From NCBI GenBank assembly GCA_033675265.1, contig JAUJYZ010001177.1:1369803-1433802 (forward strand): DNA of 64,000 nucleotides, given 5' to 3'. The notes under the pieces were generated by a model. That model had not been told where the DNA came from. It searched no databases and worked only from the letters and a program-made list of their open reading frames with translations. The number at the start of each line of letters is the position of its first letter. The first letter of the stretch is position 1. The translations under genes and the position numbers were made by a program. Of this stretch, positions 34,049 to 44,988 are shown one piece after another. Origin of the DNA: Actinostola sp. cb2023. Taxonomy: Eukaryota > Cnidaria > Anthozoa > Actiniaria > Actinostolidae.

Positions 34049-34534
34049 CATACCTGTACAAATTGTGTAAATATTTTTGATGTGATTTACCGTGTATACA
34101 GTACTCAATGTTGCAAAACTTTCCAGCGGGCGAAAACATACCGTAAAAATAGTAGTCTTTTTCAAATGAATTAAAACTACAGTCATTATCTCACAACCTT
34201 ATGATGGTTAAGATAAGATATTCTTTTAAATTATTTTGGTATATTTGGATTAACATTTTACCGATCGACAGATAACCTCGTTTACCGGCTTTATCCGCGG
34301 GAAGCCTGTGTTTTCCCTTAAAACTCTCGTCGTTCCTCCACAGTAGGTGTACCACAGCTGTCAATCAAAATATTTTTTTTGCTGGTATATGATTGGCTAC
34401 TTCACCTCGTCGATTTTCTTATCTCACTTCTGATTGGCTGAAACCAAATTGCACGAGACTATTTGCACTCAACGGGCTTCCCTCTTCGCGCCTTTGGCCT
34501 TTTGTGTGCAAGACGTCGAGCGGACAGCATGCGG

Positions 34535-34540
34535 GTAAGA
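34535..34540 (+). promoter_or_regulatory. Possible first splice donor of a multi-exon transcript
   Basis: GCGG|GTAAGA at 34535 is a consensus-like donor following a GC-richer stretch with an ATTGG (CCAAT) word at 34422 and an ATG at 34529. It could end a first exon whose 5' end is unknown. Support is the donor itself and the acceptor/donor pairs that follow on the same strand. Confidence 0.3.
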
Positions 34541-34602
34541 AGGCTCTCGCAATTTTAATCAAAAATTTGCACAAAATTTAACTTTTCGTCCTTAATTTCC
34601 AG

Positions 34603-34755
34603 TTTTCAGAAAGTTCTACCACCGTACTCACTAATGGCTACTTCAAAGAGACATTTTCGATGCGTAATTATGTGAAACTTTGTCGCAATTCAAGTCACAG
34701 TCAGGGCCGGGGTTGTGAACACAGCAGGCAAAGTCCACGAAAACTTCATGAACAA
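34603..34755 (+). other. Exon-like cassette A1
   Basis: It is bounded by an acceptor (CTTAATTTCCAG) and a GTGAGT donor. Its 3' half (GACATTTTCGATGCG... to CAGGCAAAGTCCACGAAAAC) resembles the cassette at 34997-35120, suggesting exon duplication. No single frame stays open with its neighbours. Confidence 0.35.
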
Positions 34756-34996
34756 GTGAGTTGAAGTCCGTGTTTATTCATTTTCCTTCAAAAGATACAA
34801 TTCCTTATGAATTCAGGTAGTTCTTGCAGGTTGAAAAGCGTATTTTGTGCGAAATTTTTGTGTCGAACTATGACTGGAACTGTTGTCGCCAAAGTGCAAC
34901 TCAGTGTGAATGGACGGTAGAAGTTGGCATAAATTCTCGTCAAAAACATTATTATTGGACCTTTTCTAAGTTTATTTGCTTGCTTTATCTTTGCAG

Positions 34997-35120
34997 AAAC
35001 ATTTTCTTTCGGTTTCAAAGACGGAAAACACTCTACAGAAGACATTTGGACAACATTTAGAAAGCTTTGCATTCGTGGTCAGTTCGAGTCGCTTTGCTGA
35101 CAGGCAAAGTTCACTCGAAG
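34997..35120 (+). other. Exon-like cassette A2 (124 nt)
   Basis: Acceptor ATCTTTGCAG and donor CGAAG|GTACGT bound a 124-nt segment whose end (GACAGGCAAAGTTCACTCGAAG) resembles the end of cassette A1. The intervening sequence near 34831 also starts after a good acceptor (TTCTTGCAG) and faintly resembles cassette B. Confidence 0.4.
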
Positions 35121-35435
35121 GTACGTAGTTTGAAAGCTTTGTACGGTATTATATTCCAAATTTTTATCTATCCAACGACAGTTTCAGCATAAAAAAGTGT
35201 TTACCGTAATTGTAATTTGAAAGGATAAATGAGGTTGCTATTCAAACTTAGAGATATTTTTCATTGATGACTTTGCGCGGCATTTTTCAAATGTACTGAA
35301 TTTTTTTAGCTTTTTTTTCTAAAATAGTTTTCTTTTGTTTTCTTTATGAATGATATTTTAATTTAATAATACAGCATAACCTATTTTTTATTTTAAATAA
35401 TATAGAATAACCAATTTTCTATATTTTTTTTGCAG

Positions 35436-35511
35436 GACTCGCTACAACTTTTCACGAGGCGAAGAATCTCGTCATGCGACTGTCGCCCAGAAAATGAATA
35501 CAACAGCCAAG
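35436..35511 (+). other. Exon-like cassette B1 (76 nt)
   Basis: TTTTTTTTGCAG|GACTCGC opens and CAGCCAAG|GTAAAA closes a 76-nt unit. Two related units follow at 35852 and 36982. Conserved words are GAGGCGAAGA, GTCGCCCAGAAAAT and ACACAACA-CCAAG. The flanking intron ends are duplicated too. Unit B1 is open in two frames, but the frames do not carry through B2 and B3. Confidence 0.5.
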
Positions 35512-35851
35512 GTAAAACCCTATCAATAATTTTAGTATTTTTACAATTTTTTGAGCTTTTAAAATATAATTTCTTTCGAAAAGCGCGGGAATTTATTTCG
35601 CGCCAAAACGTCAGTGGAATGTTTTTGACGGTCGAATTAGGGAGGGGTAGTAGGTTTTAATAACGGTGGGGGGAGGGGACGGGGACTGGAGTTTACGTTT
35701 TCCCGCACTAATTATTTTTGAAAAGTTCTGGACATTTTCAAGTATTGAACGTTTATGTGACCATGTTGGAGAGGATGGGAGGGTACGAGTCTAAAGTAAT
35801 ACAGCAAAGTATATTGTGGTGTGATAACATTCTTTCTCATCTTTTTATCAG

Positions 35852-35927
35852 GACTTGGAATACAATTTCGAGGCGAAGAGTCCCGTTTTATAACTTTGTC
35901 GCCCAGAAAATAGACACAACAACCAAG
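35852..35927 (+). other. Exon-like cassette B2 (76 nt)
   Basis: CTTTTTATCAG|GACTTGG opens and AACCAAG|GTAAAC closes it. It has exactly the length of B1. The polypyrimidine tract shares TTTCTCATCTT with that of B3. The equivalent of the best B1 frame is broken by a TAA, so if transcribed it may be non-coding. Confidence 0.5.
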
Positions 35928-36140
35928 GTAAACGTCTTTTTAATCGTAATTTTTAGCTTTTTCGAGAATGCAGGGAATATTTCTTATGTGACAAAATTAT
36001 CCGCAGATTTTTTTCACGTGGAGAATTCAGGGGTTGGAATTTTTAAATTAAGAGGGCGTGGCAGATGGGGTGTTAATTTTTGGGTTTTGCGTTTGCGAAA
36101 TATTATTTATCCAGCAAATTATGTCCTTTTAGGAATGAGA

Positions 36141-36370
36141 AGATGCAAGTTTTCTGAATGAATGGGTGGGAGGAATGAAAGGGAGATCGAGAGAATGGGA
36201 TAGAAATAGGATAAAAGGGTAAAACATTTCAATTGCCCAAAGAATGGTATTTTAGCAGGAAACTGAATTACTTTGTAGAGAGAAGGGAGTGCAAAGTTTT
36301 CAAAGTAAATGGATGGGAGCAATAAAAGGGAGAAAGAAAGAAATAGAAATGGGATAAAATATTTAAATTG
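36141..36370 (+). repeat. ~140-bp direct duplication, seed sequence of the 32-bp minisatellite
   Basis: ATGCAAGTTTTCTGAATGAATGGGTGGGAGGAATGAAAGGGAG (about 36141-36185) and a related block at about 36286-36330 repeat, each followed by AATTGCC(C/T)AA and AAGAATG. Both resemble the start of the 32-bp minisatellite after cassette B3 (near 37105), so the minisatellite probably grew from this intronic sequence. Confidence 0.6.
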
Positions 36371-36650
36371 CCTAAGAATGAAAAAATTTACCTCGAATTA
36401 CTAATAATTCCACCATTGTGACTATTTGTCCTCCTCTGATATTTCTTTTGCTGAGACTCCAAAGGACTTTGTAAATGTCATAGTACATAAGACGAGGTTC
36501 TATACCTTCATTTCATTCCTTTACGCACTTTATTAACTTACTTAGCGAAAACTAATTTCGTTTTCTCAACCTCCTCAGTCATTATGGGATTTGACAGGGT
36601 ACATAAAGTAGGTATTATAAGTACATTTTTGAGGTGGGAGGTGAGGAAAA

Positions 36651-36883
36651 GGTGGAATCAAGAGACCATAATACTAAGAGAGCGAATCTCGTACTGATGT
36701 GTGGTCGATGCTCGTAGCGCTAAATCTATTTTTAGTAACACGGTTTTTGCAGCGCGCGCTCGATCGAGAATCCTCAAGTGTGCTCACCTTCCGGTTACTA
36801 AAAATAGATTTAGCGTCACCAGCACATCCCAAACATCATTCCGCGTGATTCACTCTCTTAGTATTATGGTCTCTTGGTGGAAT
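36651..36883. mobile_element. MITE with 8-bp target duplication GGTGGAAT
   Basis: The element body is 36659-36875. CAAGAGACCATAATACTAAG is inverted at the other end, and GCTAAATCTATTTTTAGTAAC pairs with its inverse inside. GGTGGAAT lies directly on both sides (36651-36658 and 36876-36883). It separates cassettes B2 and B3. An 8-bp duplication fits a hAT-type MITE. Confidence 0.88.
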
Positions 36884-36981
36884 GTAATCTGACTAAAAAA
36901 ATACAAGTATAAATCAGTATTATAATGTTTGCTGTGAACATAATATTTTCGTGTCTTAACGACTTTCTTTCTCATCTTCAG

Positions 36982-37055
36982 GACTTGGAATTCGAATTGA
37001 GGCGAAATTGTCCCGTTATGACTTTGACGCCCAGAAAATAGACACAACAACCAAG
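36982..37055 (+). other. Exon-like cassette B3 (74 nt)
   Basis: TTTCTCATCTTCAG|GACTTGG opens and CAACCAAG|GTAAGT closes it, with the best donor of the three. Two bases shorter than B1/B2, it is open in a frame ending in AQKIDTTTK, as is B2 (in a different relative frame). The shared splice borders argue that the units were exons when duplicated. Confidence 0.5.
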
Positions 37056-37114
37056 GTAAGTCTTTCTTGAATTAAACGTGTGTGAAATTATTCATGGTGA
37101 AAAAATGCAATGTA

Positions 37115-38105
37115 AGGTTGCCGAATGAATGGGATAGGAAATGAAAGGGAGGTTGAGGAAATGGGATAGCAAATGAAAGGGTGGTTGAGGAAATGGGATT
37201 GGAAATGAAAGTGAGGTTGAGGAAATGGGATTGGAGATGAAAGTCAGGTTCAGGAAATGGGATAGAAAATGAAAGGGAGGTTGAAGAAATGGGATAGGCA
37301 ATGAAGGGGAGGTTGAGGAAATTGGACAGGAAATGAAAGGGAGGTTAAGGAAATGGAATAGGAAATGAAAGTGAGGTTGAGGAAATGGGATAGGAAAGGA
37401 AAGAGAAATGGGATTGGAAATGAAAGGCAGGTTGAGGAAATGAGTTAGAAAATGAAAGGGATGTTGAGGAAAATTGGGATAGGAAATGAAAGGGAGGTTG
37501 AAGAAATGGGATAGGAAATGAAAGGGTGCTTGAGGAAATGAGATAGGAAATGAAAGGGTGGTTGAGGAAATGGATAGGAAATGAAAGGGTGGTTGAAGAA
37601 ATGGGATAGGAAATGAAAGGGTGGTTGAGGAAATGGGATAGGAAATGAGGAAATGGGATAGGAAATGAGTTGAGGAAATGGGATAGGAAATGAAAGGGTG
37701 GTTGAGGAAATGAGATAGGAAATGAAAGGGAGGTTGAGGAAATGGGATAGGAAATGAAAGGGTGGTTGAGGAAATGGGATAGGAAATGAAAGGGTGGTTG
37801 AGGAAATGGGATAGGAAATGAAAGGGTGGTTGAGGAAATGGGATAGGAAATGAAAGGGAGGTTGAGGAAATGGGATAGGAAATGAAAAGGAGGTTGAATA
37901 AATGGGATAGGAAATGAAAGGGAGGTTGAGGAAATGGGATAGGTATTTAAAGGGAGGTTGAGGAAATGGGATAAGAAATGAAAGGCAGATTGAGGAAATG
38001 GGATAGGTATCAGTAATGGGAGGTTGAGGAAATGGGATAGGAAATGAAAGGGAGGTCGTGGAAATGGGATAGAAAATGAAATGGATTTTGAGGAAATGGG
38101 ATAAA
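37115..38105. repeat. 32-bp minisatellite, about 30 copies
   Basis: The unit GTTGAGGAAATGGGATAGGA plus AATGAAAGGGTG repeats with an exact 32-bp step across the best part (37741-37870). A/T at GGGAGG or GGGTGG defines two main variants. It starts just after cassette B3 and is purine-rich on the plus strand. Confidence 0.95.
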
Positions 38106-38241
38106 GATAAAAAATTTCAGTTCAAATTAAGAACTGCACTTAGTACACTTTTTAAGTCTTGTTATATGAACCACAGATATTTTTAGGGCGGGAGAGAAGT
38201 ACTGTAATTGTTACACCTGCAGTAACCGATAATTGGCAGTA

Positions 38242-38340
38242 ATAATAATAATAATAATTCCTATCCCATTTCATCAATGTCCCTTTCATTTTCTATCCCA
38301 TTTCCTCAACCTCCCTTTCATTTCCTATCCCATTTCCTTT
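38242..38340. repeat. Inverted outlier of the 32-bp minisatellite next to an (AAT)n run
   Basis: After AATAATAATAATAAT (38242-38260) come about 2.5 units reading CCTATCCCATTTC...CTCAACCTCCCTTTCATTT, the reverse complement of the main array 140 bases upstream. The pair can form a large hairpin. Confidence 0.85.
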
Positions 38341-39643
38341 ATGAGGTCCCTCTATTGTATGTCTGCATCGGAGTCTGCAATTAATCCGTTTGATATAATC
38401 ACTTGATAAATCTTCATTCCCATAAGGGGTAATGGGTGGGGCTGAAGTATTATTGTAACATATATATTTGAGATTTCATCTTAAATTCTGTGTTTGCATA
38501 ATGTTTAGTATCCTCAAGCTCAAGGATGATGACATTATTGGAAAGAAAGTTAAACAAGCAACATAAACAAGCAAGATATACAAGCCAACAAGAACACAGA
38601 TGAAGACTTCGAGCATGTGGCGTCAAACCCGCATGCAAGGTTCAGTGAACTTTTCTTTTTGGGGTATCCTCTCCCTCAGACTTTTCAAAATAATTGGCAA
38701 CTTAACATGTTGGACGTTGTATATTTTATATTTGCCGCTTGGTAATTGTTCGTAAAATAGTTTGTAGCTACTACAAACTACTTTATGTTGTATATAAAGT
38801 CACTGGAAATTGCAGTGCATGTAGGTTTAGGGCTTTTATCTTGACACACCCTGACAGAGACATAAGATTCTTCTTTTTAAACTTTTAGTTTTTTGGGATA
38901 TAATTAGCTGTGCTCAGTTTTGGTTCATTTCTCCGTCAGCACACCAAAATTATTCGGCCATCAAATCTTAATAGTTAATCTGAACACAAACTACTAGGTA
39001 GGCAAGGAGAATCCTCTGCTGACTGTCAGTGGTGTAAAAACGTGTTTCTAGTTATTCATAAAACACTGCTTTGATTTTCTTTTACTCTGACATTGATTCG
39101 ATGCGCTCAAAGTTTGTGTTGTTATGAATAAAAGGAAACACCTGAATTTGTTTGTTTGTTTCTGTTCCTTCGTGGCAAAACAGTGTGTTTTTGCCAGTAA
39201 GTCAAGATGAAAGCTATTTAAGTTAGATGAGGAATTGCTATGTCATATCCATCATTGAGGCAGTTGCACTTGGTCCTACATATCTTATTCATGTAGTTTT
39301 ATACTACATGTACCAATATATGTAGGGGAGGATCGACTTCGCATTGGATTAAAGGTAGGACGTTGTTGGAAAATACCATTCTTACTGAGTGTATTCTTAC
39401 TGAGGGTCCTTTATATGGTGGGACTAGCCTGTGAAGCCATAGACTGGACCTCCTCTTTAATGGATATGACATCATGTTAATTCTTCCTTTTGTAAAGTTC
39501 ATAGGTTAAGGCTTAGGAAATGGTGCTTAGGACCCTTGATTGAAACTATATGCAAGGAGAGCTACTAGCTCCTTGTATGCATGGTTTCAATATGTAATTG
39601 TGAAAACACATGCAAACTTTGTCATGCTTCATTCGGTATCCAG
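38341..39643. other. Stretch without a supported gene
   Basis: AT-rich with no domain-bearing frame. If the 34.5-48 kb region is one transcript this would be intronic. Confidence 0.4.
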
Positions 39644-39760
39644 GGGTTGATTATTTAAATACAGTTTAAACACTGGATGACATCCCTCTATTGTCTCACA
39701 CTTTGTGAACCAATATCTGGATCTCATCCAATGTTTACACTGTATTTAAATAATCAGCTC
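39644..39760. repeat. Short inverted repeat (TGATTATTTAAATACAGT arms)
   Basis: TGATTATTTAAATACAGTTTAAACACTGGATGACATCC pairs in reverse with the right end at about 39720-39758 with few mismatches, about 40 bases per arm. The loop is about 36 bases. Probably a MITE relic. Confidence 0.7.
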
Positions 39761-40329
39761 TGTAGCTTTTAGTGAACATAGAGATTATTATTATTAGTTA
39801 TTTAGCTGTGTGTCTGTATTTAATTCATCTAAAAATTAGCCAAAGTTGCTTGGATTAGTTTGAGATGTAAGTTAATTCATCTTAAATTACCCAAATGCAT
39901 GCATTTACATGTTCATCTAAAAAATAAATCGGTTTCGGCAAAATAGGACGCGTTAGTGTTTATTTGGCCTGTCAGAGTACTTAAAAACAAATAGGCTTAG
40001 TCTTTATAACCACGGCTTAAATTAATCGTTAAAATTAAATTTAAATTAAATTAAGTTGGGCCCAAAGATATGGTGGTTTTTCCCTGCGACGATTCCCTTC
40101 CAGGGTTATAATAGAATGTGTTTGCGGACTTCGGCTCGATTCATTACAATTTAAATTCATTCTGTAAATTATAAACTCATTCGGTAATTAAAAAAGTACT
40201 CTGACAACATAGAATTAAATTTACAGGTAAACTTCAACTACAAGCTTTTATGGTAACGTCATGGATGCATGGATCTCCCAATGACAAGAAGACACTTTGG
40301 TTTGGATATTTCTTCATCTCGATCGATCT

Positions 40330-41020
40330 TGGCTTAATTTCATGCCTGGTCAAGTTACAGCAATTTGGAAATGGTTTCTACCTGGACTTCTATGGAAGAC
40401 TTTTTTTTGGACATTGAAATACAGTATTGTAAATTCCAGGAAATAAATAAAAGACAGATAAACGCATCATCTATCATTATTTCCCATAATATATGGGTGT
40501 ATGTATGTGATCCGTGAGAGTGTGTTAATTAGTACATTACATCCACAGCTAACTGCATGGATTTTCATTTCGGCTGAGTTACAACAATTTGGAAATGGTT
40601 TCTACCTGGACTTCTATGGAAGACTTTTTTTTGGACATTGAAATACAGTATTGTAAATTCCAGGAAATAAATAAAAGACAGATAAACACATAATCTATCA
40701 TTTATTTCCCATAATATATGGGTGTATGTATGTGATCCGTGAGTGTGTTAATTAGTACATTACATCCACAGCTGACTGCATGGATTTTCATTTGTGGCTG
40801 AGTTACAACAATTTGGAAATGGTTTCTACCTGGACTTTTATGGAAGACTTTTCTTGGAAGTCGAAGTATTGTAAATTCTGTGATATAAATAAAAGACAGA
40901 TATACATTTATGCATTTCATTATTTTCCATACTATATGGTGGTGTAATTTTGTTACCTGCGAGAGTGTGTTAATTAGTACAACATCCACAGCTGACTGCA
41001 TGGATTTTCATTTTTGGATT
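40330..41020 (+). repeat. ~221-bp tandem repeat, three copies
   Basis: GAGTTACAACAATTTGGAAA then TGGTTTCTACCTGGACTT repeats at about 40350 (partial), 40575 and 40800. Each is followed by TTGTAAATTC, AAATAAATAAAAGACAGATA, CATAATATATGGGTGTATG and CACAGCTGACTGCATGGATT. The second and third copies are nearly identical and the last one is truncated and more diverged. Confidence 0.85.
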
Positions 41021-41282
41021 TTCAACTGTCAACTTGGTTTCACATGACTTCTTGGCCATGGCCTTCGACTCTTCAATGGATTCATTTTTCATTGGAATTG
41101 AAACAACCTGACACAATGTTGTAAATCATTATTGGTCGTCAACTTGGTTTCTTTCTATGCTTGCTGAGACCTTATCTTCAAAGGATGCACGACATTCATT
41201 TTCTGGGGTTTCTGTGGAATATAAAAGGAACTGCTGTCAGTAAGTATATCACCACTTCACAAATCACATTCTCTTTTTTAAG

Positions 41283-41297
41283 GTATTCTACCAAGAG
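41283..41297 (+). other. 15-nt microexon-like segment, copy 1
   Basis: TTTTTTAAG|GTATTCTACCAAGAG|GTAAGT. Fifteen bases lie between an AG after a T-rich tract and a perfect donor. It would add five codons (VFYQE in one frame) without changing phase. Confidence 0.35.
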
Positions 41298-41613
41298 GTA
41301 AGTTACGGTCAGCCCAGAGGTAACGTTATGTATCAATATTATATATTTAAATTTGATAATGTATACAAGGAATCGGTCTTTCATTTATTAAAACACAAAA
41401 TGGAGAAAATGAGAAATGGATGGATGGAAAACGTGACTAAAAACGTTGAGCAAATTCAAATGGTTCATGGATTTTAAAACACTTGGAGAAATCAATGGTA
41501 CATGTGCATATCAATGCTACTCAACTGGCAATCATTTCCTTACTGGAAACTAATGAATAAAGAAAGTAATATGTTCAATAGGCTGTTACTTATTTCTAGT
41601 TTTATCATTTCAG

Positions 41614-41628
41614 ATAATCTACCAAGAG
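41614..41628 (+). other. 15-nt microexon-like segment, copy 2
   Basis: TTTTATCATTTCAG|ATAATCTACCAAGAG|GTAAGG, with both splice signals strong. It reads IIYQE in the frame that gives VFYQE for copy 1. Confidence 0.4.
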
Positions 41629-42053
41629 GTAAGGTACGGTCGTGCCGAGAGGTAACATTATGTATCAATATCTTTATTATTAATAGTATAATGTTAAACT
41701 TGCTAACTGTATACAAGCTAAGGAATCAGTCTTTCAGTAAAAATGAAAAATGGAGAAAATGAGAAATGCAAGGATGGAAATTGGATGAAAACTTTGTATG
41801 AGAAATGAATACAAATGTACTTGCAACTGAAATGGATATGTAATTCATGCCTTAGAAATAATGAAACTTGACAAAAATATTGAGCAGATTCAAATGAAAT
41901 CTGGATTATAAAACACTCGGAGGAATCAATATGGTACATGCATATCAATGCTACTCAAATGGCAATCGTTTGCTGACTGGAAACTATAGTGAATAATTAA
42001 AAGTAATATGATTAATCAGCTAAGCTGTTACTTATTTCTAGTTTGTCTTTCAG

Positions 42054-42068
42054 AGAATCTACCAAGAA
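42054..42068 (+). other. 15-nt microexon-like segment, copy 3
   Basis: TTTGTCTTTCAG|AGAATCTACCAAGAA|GTAAGG. The length stays at 15 although the last base changed, and both splice signals are kept. It reads RIYQE in the shared frame. Confidence 0.4.
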
Positions 42069-42505
42069 GTAAGGTACGGTCGCCATGGTAACACTTTGTA
42101 TCCTACACTTTAGTTATAAAGTCTTAAATACCAATGGAACCAAATGATACTTTCACTTCAATTATGAAACCAATAAATGAGAAAATGCAAGTTACTGGAA
42201 GGAATATTTTTGAACTGAGTTGGAGAAATGAATAGCTGCACTTCATTGCAGCTGAGTTGATGTCACTTATTGGACAATAATTATTATACTGTGGAGAAAA
42301 ATGTTGATGCAAAGCAAATGGCAAATATACTGACCAGTATGTGCCAAATCATATGGCCGACATAATATTAGGAATTCATATTATCAATTCATAATATTTA
42401 TTATCATTAATCCAAAACTACTGCCTACTATAAGTTGTAATAATAATTTGTATTATAGCAATTTTAATTTTTGCATTTTTCTTCTACTTTTGTTTCTCAT
42501 TTCAG

Positions 42506-42533
42506 GTTCATATGGACTGTAACTTTGTAATCG
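42506..42533 (+). other. 28-nt exon-like segment
   Basis: TTTCTCATTTCAG opens and TAATCG|GTAAGC closes a 28-nt segment beginning GTTCATATGGACTG. Strong signals on both sides, same strand as the microexon-like units. It has no repeat partner. Confidence 0.35.
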
Positions 42534-43390
42534 GTAAGCAAACTTGTAAATGTGGAATTTCTTTATAGAAATAAAAGTTGAAACAACAAAATTTAGAAAG
42601 TAATTACAAAAATGAATGGAAAATTTGAAAACAAATAGATGGAAACTGGACATGAAAAACTGAATGGAAAACAGAAGAAGAAATGAAAAGATACAGATAA
42701 CTTTTGAGAACTAAATGGAACTTGAAAATATGATTGTGATGAAATGTATGTATGTACATCATAGTAAAACGAATATTTATTCTATACTAAAGGAAAACAA
42801 TATGAAATGAAATTACTGAACAATATGCAATGAGACTTGCTTGCATTGGATGACAAGGAAATTGAAGTCAAACCAAACTGAATGGAATATGAAAATTGAA
42901 TAATGAAAAGTAAAAAAATAAGAAAATGAAAATGAAACTGGATGAGACATCAATAACAAGGTTTTTTTAAATAATGTATATTATTTTATTGGTGGTAATT
43001 CAAACTACTATCCAGAGATGCGAGTATTATTTTCACTTTTACATATTTTATGCTCATCAATGGTGTACATATTGTGTGAAATTGCATGTGGTAATGTATA
43101 CGGCACTGACTACTTTATTATTTACATAAACAATGTTCTATTTACTCTAATGCTGTGAATGGTAAGTAAAGAAGGATCAAAGCTGCAGAGCACACCAGAT
43201 GTATATAAAGAACATCCACAAACAATCTATAAAGTGATCTAGTGATTGTAAAAGAAGGATCAAAGAGGACAACAGATGCAGGCTGCCTACAGTATGAATG
43301 CTAAATGTAAAGAGATCTGATATCCAGTATAGTTTGCTACAAATGTACTGCACTTATCACAGTAAAAGAAGGATCAAAGAATTAAGACAC

Positions 43391-44158
43391 CAGGCACATA
43401 TGGGTGGTGTTGATGATGATTAATGGCTACTGCAGTGGGTAAGATCAATGGGCCATTCCATAAAGCTTACTGCTGCATTACCAGCAGGCACATATGGGTG
43501 GTGTTGATGGTGATTAATGGCTACTGGTGGTTAAGTTCAATGGGTCATTCCACAAAGCTTACTGCTGCACTATCAGCAGGCACATATGGGTGGTGTTGAT
43601 GGTGATTAATGGCTACTGGTGGGTAAGATCAATGGGTCATTCCATAAAGCTCACTGCTGCATTATCAGCAGGCACATATGGGTGGTGTTGATGGTGATTA
43701 ATGGCTACTGGTGGGTAAGATCAATGGGTCATTCCATAAAGCTCACTGCTGCATTATCAGCAGGCACATATGGGTGGTGTTGATGGTGATTAATGGCTAC
43801 TGGTGGGTAAGATCAATGGGTCATTCCATAAAGCTCACTGCTGCATTATCAGCAGGCACATTATGGGTGGTGTTGATGGTGATTAATGGCTACTGGTGGG
43901 TAAGATCAATGGGTCATTCCACAAAGCTTACTGCTGCATTATCAGCAGGCACATATGGGTGGTGTTGATGATGATTAATGGCTACTGGTGGGTAAGATAT
44001 CAATGGGTCATTCCACAAAGCTTACTGCTGCATTATCAGCAGGCACATATGGGTGGTGTTGATGATGATTAATGGCTACTGGTGGGTAAGATATCAATGG
44101 GTCATTCCACAAAGCTTACTGCTGCATTATCAGCAGGCACATATATGGTGGGTGGTGA
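43391..44158 (+). repeat. 92-bp minisatellite, about 8 copies
   Basis: CAGGCACATATGGGTGGTGT then TGATGGTGATTAATGGCTAC, TGGTGGGTAAGATCAATGGG, TCATTCCATAAAGCTCACTG and CTGCATTATCAG repeats. Starts lie at about 43391, 43485, 43577, 43669 and 43761 and onward, with an exact 92-bp step in the middle. Later copies gain a base or two (AAGATATC). Each unit contains an AG-type acceptor word (ATCAGCAG) and a GTGGGTAAG donor-like word. Confidence 0.95.
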
Positions 44159-44654
44159 TGACAAGGATGATGATGATTAATGAGTGGTTGTCATAAATCT
44201 GTTGTTTCTCCTTCTTGCTTTGCATTCTGGTTAATGGTTCTAATGAGTAGATTGTGAAATTATGGGATGCATGGTCTATATTGGCCTCTAGATGCATTGT
44301 GATAACTGATCTAATGACAGTACATTGTATGTTATATTTCTGGGACAATGGTTTTTTGTTAAACAAGGCTGTCAGTCATTTGTCCATTGCTAGGGTTATC
44401 TGAGAGTAATTAAACAATAATGAGTGGGTTATATGTGAGAGATATGCAGAAATAAACTTAACCTTAACTAAAATTAAAATAAATTTAAAAACTAAAAATA
44501 ATTTAATAAAATTACATAAACTAAATAAAAATTAGATTACTAGCTACTCTATGGTAGATAACCATGTTCAAGGACAAAATGTCTGACTTCTTTGTTTGAT
44601 TGAAAAATATTGGTTGATAGGTTGGAAGGAACTGGAGTTTGGTATTGATTTTAA

Positions 44655-44860
44655 GTGGATTTGAATCCCATCTGAGGGTCAGATATTTTTTCTCTTTCTC
44701 CTTTCTTTCACTATACTGTAGGGCTATATATAATGCTCAGAAGAACTTCATGGTTATCTTTTATAGCACTTTGACTTTCCCTTAATTTCTATCTGTTTCA
44801 CTAGTGCCATACGGTCTCCTTTCCTATAGTATTGTGTTGATTGTACCAGTATATATGTTA
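44655..44860 (+). mobile_element. SINE, 5'-truncated copy
   Basis: From GTGGATTTGAATCCCATCTG (a B-box-like start) through AGGGTCAGATATTTT, TCTCCTTTCTTTC, GAACTTCATGG and GCACTTTGACTTTCCCTTAA it matches the body of the SINE at 44908-45135. The tRNA head is missing before the B box. Confidence 0.7.
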
Positions 44861-44907
44861 GTTGTTGCAAATTTCCATCTTAATTATCAATGACCTGCTT
44901 CCAGTTT

Positions 44908-44988
44908 GACCATGTAGCTCAACTGGTAGAGCATCGGTACGTGATGGTAAAGTTCCGAAGGTCGTAGGTTTGAATCCCATCAGGGTCA
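44908..44988 (+). other. tRNA-like head of a SINE (A and B boxes)
   Basis: GACCATG and CAGGGTC pair as an acceptor stem with one mismatch. GCTC/GAGC forms the D stem inside TAGCTCAACTGGTAGAGC (A box), and GGTTTGAATCC is a B box with one change from GGTTCGANTCC. The anticodon arm (TCGG/CCGA) encloses 17 bases, too long for a normal loop, so this is a tRNA relative or an intron-bearing gene; the attached body makes a SINE head far more likely than a working tRNA. Confidence 0.75.

Larger units (their letters stand above)
41225..42115 (+). repeat. ~330-440-bp tandem duplication carrying a 15-nt microexon-like core
   Basis: Three direct copies contain TCTACCAAGAGGTAAG, GTACGGTCG, ATGTATCAATAT, GGAGAAAATGAGAAATG, GAGCAAATTCAAATG and ACTGGCAATC words in the same order. 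The cores begin at 41283, 41614 and 42054. Spacing is about 331 and 440; the copies differ by short insertions. Confidence 0.8.

Noticed and set aside
44908..44988. Functional tRNA gene
   Set aside because: The anticodon arm is 8-10 bases too long, stems have mismatches, and a SINE body with a second copy is attached.
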